Shown here piece after piece: positions 11,973 to 21,111 of a stretch of DNA of 64,000 nt. Source of the DNA: Asterochloris sp. CNOR1 (taxonomy: Eukaryota; Chlorophyta; Trebouxiophyceae; Trebouxiales; Trebouxiaceae). The notes under the pieces were generated by a model that saw nothing but the letters and a program-made list of their open reading frames with translations, searched no databases and was not told where the DNA came from. Position numbers and translations under genes: made by a program. How positions within the stretch are numbered: the stretch's first letter is position 1; each line of letters starts with the position of its first letter. Location of the stretch: the NCBI GenBank assembly GCA_963969365.1, contig OZ017756.1:1240001-1304000 (forward strand). The letters run 5' to 3'.

Positions 11973-14900
11973 ATGGTCAGGGCACCGCTGGAAATCCTGC
12001 AGCGTGCATGTGAATCTCAGGAGCCAATTGATGCAGGTGAACATGGTGAGATCATCAGCGAGCCGTTAGCCTGTGATCATGCCAGGTTGTGCAGTCAGTT
12101 GTCTGACTGCAGAGCAGCAAGTGCTCGCCCACCTGGACAGCATCATCAAGGACCCTGTTGGTCCAACCAGCACTTCCTACAGCGCAGTACCCCTATTCTG
12201 CAGCCAGGTGACAGGCCTGCTAAGCCCCACTTGATGCTGCACAGTGGAGCTGCTGGCAGATGTGTGCCTTGGGTTCTGCCCGCTCAGCCTGGTTGGTGCC
12301 TCCTGCAGGCGAGGCCAAGGGGCGCCTTACAACACAAATTGCACAGGGAGGCAAGGCTGCGGAGCCTCGGGGTAAGCTGAGTGCTGGTGTACCGAGCCTG
12401 CAGCCTCTGCCAGCTCCTGTTCGGCCTTGCTGGGCTCCTCCGCAGTGTTGCAGCATATACGGTCCTGTGTTCTGCCCTGCACCACAGGCTGCTGGCTGCC
12501 CACAGGCGTGCATTGCTTGTCATGCAATGACAAGATGCAGCTCACCCACTGCAGACGTTTTCCCCTGTCTGCCCCGCAGCCCCGCAGCTCTACAGCCAGA
12601 TACTGGCTGATCAGCAAAAGCAGCTTTCAGCAATTGCGCTGTCCTCTCAAGTAGTGCCTCTGACATGAACGCCCTCCAATCCTCCATGTCCTTCTCTTGT
12701 CAAGCCCTGCAGCTGAGTGTCAGCTGAGGGAGCACAAGGTGCTGCCTGATGGCACAGCTCATCTATTGTAAGCACACTGCAGACTTGTTTCGCTGCCCTG
12801 CTCTGCAGCTGCACAGCCAGATGCTGCTCATCAACAGCCAGCTGGAGGAGCTCTGGTACTGCCTGCAGCGCCACGTCACCACGCCAGCAGCAGCTGCTGA
12901 GGACGAGCGCATCAACTATGATGACTTTTCTCAGGTGAACATGTTTCAGTGAGCCAACACTGATGCAGTCAGCCTGCTGCAGCTGCTGAGGATGGGCACA
13001 TCAATCAGACTTGCAGCACCTAGTCAGGCCGCAGGGACTTAACCTGCTGTACAGCGTTGCTCCTTGGATGGGTACCCATTGCTGCCCTCAGGTTTCGGTG
13101 ATGCAGCGCTTTGGAGCAGCCCAGGGGCGCAAGTGCAGGCATGACAACCTGCAGTGGCTGCAGGCCGGGGCAGAGCGCCTGGGACAGTTGGGCCCCAGGA
13201 AGAGGCGCACATGCAGGCGGCACACTACAGGTGCAGGCTGCCTGCAGAGATCTGTGCAGCTTGCTGTGTTGTCATGCAGGCCAGGGCAGAGTCCAACATG
13301 GTCTGTGGCACTGACAGACACACATTTTGCTGCCCACCAGCCAGGGCAGAAAGCCTGCTCAATTGCTTGCAGGCCAGAGCAGAGTGCCTGGAGCGCTTTG
13401 GGCCGCAGGCAGAGGAGTACACGCAGGCCGGCAGGTTTTTGCGCTTCCGCAAGGACGAGGAGGGCGCTATTTCGGTGCTGTCCTTCTTCAATTACGTCAT
13501 GCGCAGGAACGCCATGCTGCAGACGGTGAGCGTCATCTGGCATGACACACAGTAGCAGGCATCGTCTGCAAGGGCAGCATCAGGCGTGACATGCTGGGGA
13601 CCTTGAGAGCCCTCTGCGGGCGCAATGCGGCCATCCAACCAAATGCCTTGCGCTGCCACGCCGCCCGTCTGGAGGTTCCAGCAGGCCAGGTGCAGGAGTG
13701 CCATGCTGCAGAGGGAGAGCACCTCAGGCAGAGTACACACCCAGGGCGTACCCTCTGCAGCTTGGGCAGCATGCATGACACGCAAGTCTGCAGGCAGTGA
13801 GCACCCTCAGGCAGTGAAGAGGTGCATGTCAGGCACTCCCACATGCCACCAGTGTGTCAATGAACAACTCCGCTCGTCTTTGACTGCAGCTTCAAGTAGG
13901 CCACTGCCAGGGTAAACATGCTGCAGGCAATACATCCGGCCACTCCAGCAGTGCTCGACACTGATGGCCTGCTTCTCTGATGGCTGCCTGGCGCTTCCCA
14001 TGCGCAATGCACAAACACAGCTGTGCTGCAGGTGGTGGGCTCCCCCAGGCCAGGATGCCATGCTGCAGGCAACATGCAGCCTCTGGCGTTTGGCGAGGTG
14101 CATGCCATGCTGCACAGGGTGAATGCCTGGAGGGGACACTGGCCCTGCATGAACCAAGCATCCCAAACCCAACTCAGATGCTGACGGCCCCCTGTGCTTT
14201 ACAGCGCCTCCATCTCAGCTGCTTGAGGTTGGGCGGCCAGCCAAGCCATGCATCAAGCTGACCCTTATTGCAGGCAGCCTGCTAACTCAAGAGTGTGCAC
14301 TGCACCCATGGACGCCATAGACACTAAGCTGACCCCGTGTACTGTGCTGTGCACTGTATTTCACAGGACGGTCAGGGCAGCCAGCCCACCAATGCAGCAA
14401 GCTGTACTACTGTAGACCACCCGCCGCCTTGGGAGTGTGCTCTGCACATGTGACATGAAGCACACCTCATGCACTGCACCGTGCAGCGTGTTCACCTAAG
14501 CTGCTTTGACGAGGAGGGGTTGGGCAGCCTGACCGAGACCCAGCTGGAGGGCTACATCAGCCAGCTGGTGCCCGAGCTGCCAGCGCTGCAGGGCCTGACA
14601 TCAGCCATCAGCCTGGCAGAGTACTGCAGGATTGCCAGCAGGAAGTTCATGTTCTTCCATGCCCGGCGCCACAGGTGCTGCTGCAGTGAGCACTGCTGCA
14701 ATGTGGTGTGGTCAGTCAGCTGCCAGGCAGCCTGTGGTGCCCACAGAGCCACTGCCGCTATGCAGCGTGGTCACAAGGCTACCGGGCAGCCTGTGGTGCC
14801 TGCCTGAGCAGTGCTGTGGAGGGCATGCCAGGCACCCTGCGCAGTACTCGTGAGCACTGTGCCACACAGTGGTGTTGTGTGGCAGGCAGCCTGTGCCGAG

Positions 14901-17078
14901 TACAGAGTGCTCAGCTGCACAGCTGGACTGTCTGCAATGCAGTCTGTGCCTCACAGGGTAGAGGTGCACCAGTGCCTGGACAGCTAAGCAAGGTGATGCT
15001 TGTGGGGCCCGGCCAGCAGGCACTTGCAGCCAGGGAATACCCCGACAGCATCCAGCTCCCTGTCAGCCAGCAGCCGAACCTGATTCCACGTTCCGACACA
15101 CTGAGAGTGGAGTGCCGCCCATGCCTACAGCCGGCCCTTGCAGCACTGCAGCCGCTGGACTTTCTCCTGGAAGTGTGGCCAGGTCCCCCGTCTGGACCAG
15201 TGCAGCCCTTGTTACGCAGGGTGCAGATCAGGGACCTGCTGACGAGCCCAGTGCTGGCAGAGCTCATGGAGCTGCGCGTGCCAAGCTCTGCTCAGGATGC
15301 CAGCGGCAATGGTGCTGAGGGCTCTGGAGGGGCTGGCACTGGCCGCTCTAGTCCAAACTGGTGCGCTGCTGCTGAGGCCTGACCTTCCCCAATGCGGCTG
15401 CAGGCTCAAACAGTCGGCCAGCAGTTGTAGGCTCATGCTGGCGGCCTCACCCATTAAAATGTGCAGGAGGACACCATCTCTCTGCAGTGCATCAGGCCGT
15501 GCTGCCCTGCTGTGCACTCATGATGCTCTGCATATGTGCTGGCATGCCATGCACCCTGAAAGCTGTGCCTGTGTGCTGGCTGAGCACTGGTTGTTTGATT
15601 CACTGAGCTCAGCTGCAAGCCCTGCACAACGATGCAAGCTCAGCATTTGGGCAGTTCAGCATTGGTGGTGCTGTGCAGGTTCAGCACAGCCAACGCTGTC
15701 CGAGTGCGGGATTTGTTCACCAGCCTGGATGAGGACCGCAATGAGCACCTGAGCAAGCAGGAGTTCTTTGGGTGATTTGCTTCTACCTGCATAGAAACAT
15801 TAGCAAAGCTGTGGGACACCACCAGATTCCATCCTGCCTGTGCTCAGCACACTCTGGTCGGTTTCACGTCCCCACCATTGCAGAGGAGAGCTCCTGGATC
15901 TGGACTTTGCTGCATCAAGCGCACCAGTGCCATCCCTTCAGACCGTCTATCCTTAGTTGTGATGTTTGTGGAGCTTCCGCCTGATTCCCCCCGCCCTTCC
16001 TGCAGGTTCTGCATGGGCACCATGTCCCAGATATTCCAGGACCGGGTGTTTGAGGAGCATGTGGCCTTCAGCCGGGCTGACAGGAGACGCAACGTGCGCA
16101 ACGAGATGGACATGCCTGCCTTCCTGGACTTCCTGCTGGCCTGGGAGAACAGAGAGACACCCCAGGCCGCCAGCTACTTCTTCAAAGTGCTGGACATCAG
16201 GGGCCAGGGCTACCTGACACAGGTGGGTGGTGGCCGCTTGTTGACTGTGTGTGCTGGGCCAGCCAGAGGACCTGGGAGAGCAGGCAGTCACCCCAGGCAG
16301 CTGAGTTGTAGTCTTGAAGGGTTGCAAGCAGGGCCAAGGGGTGCCGGGCGCAGGTCAGCAATGGCTTTGGCCAGGCCTGGCTGTCAAGGTGCTGAGCATC
16401 AGGGGTACCTGACAGAGGTGAGGGGCATGTGCTCGGTGAGCAAAGTGTTGACCTGTGATGTGTGTGTCTGCATCTGCCATGGAGTGTGCTTCGGCAAGAC
16501 TTCTGCATCATTGCCCAGTAGTGCATTGATCAGTTGTTTTCCCTCCACAACCTGCAGGTCGAGATCTACATCTTCTTCAAGGCTATCTATCGAATGTGGG
16601 TGGCCTGTGGCCAGTACAGTGAGTTGGACCCCTTGGACGTCAAAGACGAGCTGTTTGACCTGGTGAAGCCCCGCGACCCTCTTCGCATCACGCTGCAAGA
16701 CCTGGTGGTGAGCGCACTCATTTTGGCAGTTGTGCCAAAGCAGCGGATCAGCGTATCTGGGCTTCAGCAGTGTGGCAAAAGTGTCAGCTCTGCCGCACGG
16801 CAGCAAGCAGGAGGGCCGGCAAAGTCCCCTGCCGGGGACTGGCTGCTCTGCTGGTGCATCCGGTTAGCCTGTAGCATATCCCAAAGGAGGGGGTCTATGG
16901 TTGAGGGGGCCCTGAAGTGCTCTACCACTGATGTGGGACAGAAGAGTCTGAACCAGAGTGCTGCTGGCTGTAGGACTGCAAAATGGCCAGCTTGTGTCAT
17001 CAGCATTTTGCAGATGTGAATGAGTTCTGGAGCTATGATTCCAGGGAGAGCCTAATGCAACAAGATCAAGAAAGTTGA
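11973..17078 (+). CDS. TON2: TONNEAU2/FASS-type PP2A regulatory subunit B''
   Basis: Exons in phase: 11973-12036, 12113-12207, 12309-12371, 12809-12934, 13373-13525, 14487-14674, 15220-15360, 15679-15771, 16006-16222, 16558-16707 and a last exon from about 17020 to the TGA at 17076-17078. Conserved blocks in order are QLEELWYCLQRHV, ERINYDDFSQ, FLRFRKDEEGAISVLSFFNY, YCRIASRKFMFF, SPVLAELMELR, WFSTANAVRVRDLFTSLDED, QIFQDRVFEEH, MDMPAFLDFLLAWEN, KVLDIRGQGYLTQ, VEIYIFFKAIYRMWVACGQY, DLVKPRDPLRITLQDL and VNEFWSYDSRESL. They follow Arabidopsis TON2 from end to end. Two EF-hand-like loops are visible, DEEGLGSLTETQ and DEDRNEHLSKQE. TON2 targets PP2A in the TTP complex that organises cortical microtubules and the preprophase band; algal homologues lack a classical band but still affect microtubule organisation. 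The short exon that should carry GCKQGGTV-like residues between 16707 and 17020 was not resolved. The start is the first ATG in phase with exon 2. Confidence 0.88.
13092..13372 (+). repeat. Multiple echoes of TON2 exon 5 start
   Basis: Exon 5 opens at 13373 as GCCAGAGCAGAGTGCCTGGA. Intron 4 carries GCCGGGGCAGAGCGCCTGGG (about 13163) extending for roughly 65 bp of similarity, then GCCAGGGCAGAGTCCAACAT (about 13281) and GCCAGGGCAGAAAGCCTGCT (about 13340). Each is next to an AG. Confidence 0.85.
16385..16430 (+). repeat. Echo of TON2 exon 9 end with donor
   Basis: The end of exon 9 (GTGCTGGACATCAGGGGCCA ... TACCTGACACAG|GTGGGT, 16188-16228) is repeated in the intron as GTGCTGAGCATCAGGGGTAC, CTGACAGAG, GTGAGG. 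Confidence 0.85.
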
Positions 17079-17289
17079 CCGCAAATGTATGTGTACCCGT
17101 TATCTCTCTGATCTCTGCGTCCTCATCCCTCAAACTTTTGCCTGGCCTCATGCAGCACTACTCAGTACCCTTATCCCTGAAAAGCAAAGCTGCCATGTTT
17201 CAGCCTGTCCACAAGCTTCTTGCAGAATTTATTTTCCTAGTTCGATGCAGCCAACTGCACTGCTTGCCTGCTTCATGCTAAGGAGCTCA

Positions 17290-17294
17290 TTTGT
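17290..17294 (+). terminator. Putative TGTAA polyadenylation signal of TON2
   Basis: TGTAA lies about 210 nt downstream of the TON2 stop, a plausible 3' UTR length in green algae. Positional evidence only. Confidence 0.3.
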
Positions 17295-18204
17295 AATAGG
17301 CCTAATAGCGCAGGCCGCTCAAACACACAGGTAACATGCGGTCTGTTATGCATGGTGCACTGCCTACTGCCTTACGCTAGCCACATGGGTAGGCCACTGC
17401 TGTTGCTTGTACACATCTGATCAGGCCATGCTCATACAGTGATGCTGAGCACGCAGCCAAAGTTCACCTGGGGACATGGCCTGCTAGCATGGCATGCATA
17501 TGCTGTGGCCCCTTGCCAGCCTACAAGATGGCCTACATGGCGATGCACTGACAAAGTTTGTGGACAGCTGCACGGCAGGCCAGGCCTGTCAGCCTTGATG
17601 CATGGCACAAATCAGCTTTGCAGGTGCTCATGCGCATGGGTCTGCTTACTGGACGACGCCATGCGCAAGCCAGAGCCACACTTACCGGTGCTTGCTGCAG
17701 CCACCTAAGCTGTTGGTCTGTACACTATGGAGCAGTTTGACAGTCCCCTTGTTGCCTCGTTCCTCCCGTCATGTCATCAGCATTGAAGCAGATGTAAAAG
17801 CTGTGTCACCAATGCAGCCGACAACATCTGTATGCAATGAAAAGGACATGAATTGGACCGCCAGACAACTTCATGCAAAACACTCAAAAATCAACATGAA
17901 TGTGTGCACTGATTGAAGTGATTCATGAGGCATGAAAACTATCCAGCGTTGCATCTGTTGGAAGCTGTCTTGATGCTCACGACTGGTGCTTGTATCTGTC
18001 AGAGTGCATGTCTAATGCCAGTCTGCTGTCAACAGCAGCTGCACCCTTTTGACAGGCGCCAACTGACCTCACACTAGTCCCCTGCCTTCAAGCAGCCCGG
18101 CAGCATTTGATAAATGCTCCATAGCTTGTCAGCTCAGGCAATCTGTGCGGCCCATAGAACATGCAACCACCTGATACAGGGTTTCCGTTGCTGTGTTCCC
18201 CTCC
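17295..18204. other. Intergenic region, convergent ends of TON2 and SET gene
   Basis: About 0.9 kb between the 3' end of TON2 and the 3' end of the minus-strand SET gene. I see no coding exon, tRNA or repeat. Short open frames near 17440-17740 and 17600-17916 lack composition or motifs suggesting real genes. Confidence 0.4.
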
Positions 18205-19210
18205 TCAGTCAATGACACAGTCCTCACGGCCAGTCCAGAAGGTTTTGCCATAGTTCAGCAACAGCTCTCGCCCTCCTGCAGCAGCTGGCGCCTTGCTGAC
18301 AGTGCAACACTATGGCGTCTGCTGCCCGTATGGCTGACTGCGGTTGAGCGTCAACACAGCAGCATGTGTGGGCAACTCTCACCTGCACATCTCTCAGAGT
18401 ATAGAATGCCACGCGTCTCTGGCGGCGGAGGTGTGCCGCGCGACATTGTAGCGTGTGGCAGAGTGGTTCATGTGGCAGGGGCTGAAGGCCCTGGTGTCCT
18501 GCGCCCTGGCTGCCCCATCCAGTGTCCACTGCTGATCCACAGTGATGCAGTGGTCTGCCTGCAGGACGGCCAAAGAAGTCCTTGAAAGGTGCTTGAGCCC
18601 CTGACAGCCTGCTGCTGCTGGAGGTCATACCTCCTGGAGTTGACCACTTTCACAACCTTGCCTGACAGCTTGCAGCTGCAGGGGACCATGCTGGGGACAC
18701 AGAGCATCTGCACATGACTGGACACCAAGGGACAGCATTGACTCACCATTCCGCTGGGATAGCGATGCCAGTAGGCGGCCTCATCTAGCATCTCTCCCTC
18801 ATAGTCCCCTATGAAGGTCCCGGCTGGAATGCGCTGCGCGGCAAAGGCCCATTGCCTCGGTCCGGGGTGCTGCACACCTGTGCAGGAGCAGCACGTCGAT
18901 GCCGGCAAGTCTAGCCATGCCGTTCGGCAAGCCTGCAGGCGTGAGCCGAGGAACAGCATGCTGCCATCTGCATTGCACCCATACAAGTGCATGCACATAT
19001 AGCGCCCTTGTAGGCAGCCCAGCTTTGCTCCCACAGCCAAGCTACCTTGATGGCATCGGAATTACATGCTGCTGCTTGACTGCAGCCCCCAGTTCCCAGT
19101 GGAGCGGCCGTCATGCCATTCAAGCTGCAGCGCATCTCTCAGGACTGCTTTCGCAGTCAGCAGAGTCACACCTGCAGTGCCCAGAAGGCTGGCACCCCAA
19201 CAGAAGCAAA
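18205..19210 (-). CDS. SET-domain protein (putative lysine methyltransferase)
   Basis: Three blocks define a SET domain. The exon 18881-18747 encodes RQWAFAAQRIPAGTFIGDYE, the SET-N strand with the usual G.FA...I..G..IG.Y. The exon from 18558 encodes ITVDQQWTLDG and FSPCHMNHSATRYNVAR, the R/C-x-x-NHS motif that binds AdoMet and substrate. The last blocks encode VAFYTLRDVQ and GRELLLNYGKTFWTGRE, the terminal G.EL..NYG motif with the catalytic-site Tyr, ending at a TGA at 18207-18205. No pre-SET or post-SET cysteine clusters are evident, so a non-histone or plastid substrate is possible. Upstream, LLGTAGVTLLTAKAVLRDAL (about 19210-19150) may be an N-terminal hydrophobic segment, but the joining exon is uncertain. 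The reading frame changes between RYNVAR and VAFYTLRDVQ near 18431-18434 with no evident intron, so the gene as assembled is frameshifted. Confidence 0.65.
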
Positions 19211-19443
19211 ATGCTGAAGCGAGCGCAGTAGATGTGGGTTGCTCTGGCCTGCAGAGAAAGCAGTCACATGCCTCAGCCAGCTGCATGTTGGTGGCCTGGC
19301 AGCACCATGTCACCTGCTGCCAGGAGAGCTCCAGCCAGGCAGGTCCCAGATATTGCCAGGCCTGCTTGTTTAATGCTCCTGGCCCTGGCTACTGGCTCTG
19401 GCAGAGCTGGCTTGCCTGCTGAAACACAGCAAACCAACTGAGC

Positions 19444-20616
19444 ATGGGCTGGGCCATCATGGCTTTCATGCAGCCTCATGTAAGTAATATGAAGTTGTCT
19501 TCAGATTTCAATCAGAGCAGCTGCACCCAAAATGCCAGCATCACGGTGCAGGTTGCTGGCGGCAGCAGATTGCAGCTTGATCTACCCGCTGATAACATGC
19601 AGGTGATTGCAGTCTGCTGGACTCCCTTGCTGGCCTCAGAACGTTGCTCTTATGCCAAGCAGTCAATGTCTGAGTCCCTCTCACTGCTGCAGATGGCTGA
19701 TTTGAGAAGAGAGTGGCTGAGAGAACTGCCTGCCACTGTCCAGCTGCGGCTCATCTCACAGGGTTGCACACTGACAGAGGAAGGCACTGTGCAGCTCAAA
19801 GCTGGAGGTACGACATCTTAACACAAAGCACTGCGTACCAAACAGCACCTGGCTTAGTTGTTCCATCCCGTGATTTCATCTGCAGGTACCCTCCTGGCTC
19901 TCAAAGCCAGAGTTTCAGTGCCACAGCATGCACTTGCAGACACTGGCTCCACGGCACTGGACGACAGTGACAGAGAAGACAACAAAGCGGCGGCACGTTT
20001 CAAGCTGCCAAGGGGTGCACCACAATGGCAGAGACGGTCTGATTGTGCAGCTTTTGGCTTGCCCAGGACTGCCTGCCAGCCAACTGGCTTGCAAAGCTAT
20101 CTGTGCACCTGCATATCCAGCTGCTCCTCTGCCGCTCTGCACCCTGTCTTTGTGTGCAGGCTGGCTTCCTTCCTGCAGCGTGACTGCAGGCGCCTGATGT
20201 TGTCTTGTTGCTGTTGTTTAGTGCCAGGCTTTGGATTTGGCTGGGCATCATTGCGATGTGGTGCAGTTTAGCAAAAGCAGCACACAGTGTGGGCAACTCA
20301 GCAGTTTGCATGAATGCTGACTGCTCTGCATCATGCCAGCATACATGTTCAGCTTTCCATGCAGGTTGGGGTTGGGGCCTCTGTATGTCCTAGCAACTCT
20401 GCTGGCAATCATGCTCTGCAACCTGGCAGGCGCAAGCCGGGCCAGGCCAGTGCCTACAGCATCTTCAATGAGGGCGTCAGGTGAACAGCATGACTTGAGC
20501 TGATTGGCACCTCAGGGTTGTTACCAGCACCAAGATGCTTGCTGTTATGTAGGCAGTTGCCTGGCACGCTGAATGCTGACTTCATTGATGAGCAGATTGC
20601 GGAGAGGCAGATGTGA
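19444..20616 (+). CDS. Ubiquitin-like + SAYSvFN domain membrane protein (SAYSD1-like)
   Basis: Exons in phase: up to 19602, 19693-19807, 19886-20036, 20222-20260, 20365-20480, 20553-20616. The first two encode a ubiquitin-like fold: ASITVQVAGGSRLQLDLPAD, then LPATVQLRLISQGCTL and a Gly-rich end. A charged linker (TALDDSDREDNKAAARFK) follows. Two membrane stretches, LWIWLGIIAMW and GPLYVLATLLAIMLCNL, precede SAYSIFNEGVR and QLPGTLNADFIDEQIAERQM, the SAYSvFN signature. Animal SAYSD1 is an ER-membrane factor in quality control of clogged translocons; the N-terminal Ubl fits that theme but its role here is inference. One base appears missing near 20421-20430: the membrane frame and the SAYSIFN frame differ by one inside a single exon. 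The start is unsure (in-frame ATGs at 19444, 19459, 19468 and 19489). Confidence 0.75.
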
Positions 20617-21111
20617 GCACAGCCTTCCAGCAGGGCACAGCGCAGGCAGTCAACTTGCAGCAGGTGTGCCTCAAAACAAGCAAGCAACAATGTTTGGGGA
20701 CAGCTGAGCCCTGGGCACTGTTCATGCTACTTTGATTGGATGACTAAGCGGCAGGCAAAGTCAGAATTGGGGCTCGGATGCTCTTGTTGCGATAAATTTC
20801 AATCTCCATGTCATGCAATTTCATCATTTCAATTTGAACATTGGAAAATGCCTGGGAAGGCCCTAGTGCTCTCGACGCTCGGGTGCTTGTGACTACCTGG
20901 CAGTGCATGCCTGCTACTCTAGAAATCTAGTCCGCTCAAGAGTGAAGTCAAAGGGTATCAAATGGCACGTGCTGCACAGCTCAAAGAAGTTTTCTGCTTC
21001 TCTGAGAGTGCAAGGGTTTCATGAAGTTCTGCACCGTTCCACTGTGCTGGGATGCTCCAGACCTGCAGTGGCCACGCAAGAAGTCCAGTGAGTGACGCAT
21101 GCAAGGCAGAA
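20617..21111. other. Convergent intergenic region between SAYSvFN and SRA1 genes
   Basis: About 0.5 kb between two 3' ends. The stretch 20740-20860 is more AT-rich than its surroundings. No coding exon, RNA gene or repeat was recognised. Confidence 0.4.

Noticed and set aside
17079-18200. A tRNA or snRNA gene in the TON2-SET intergenic region
   Set aside because: No cloverleaf-compatible stems or GTTCGA-type T-loop could be found by eye.
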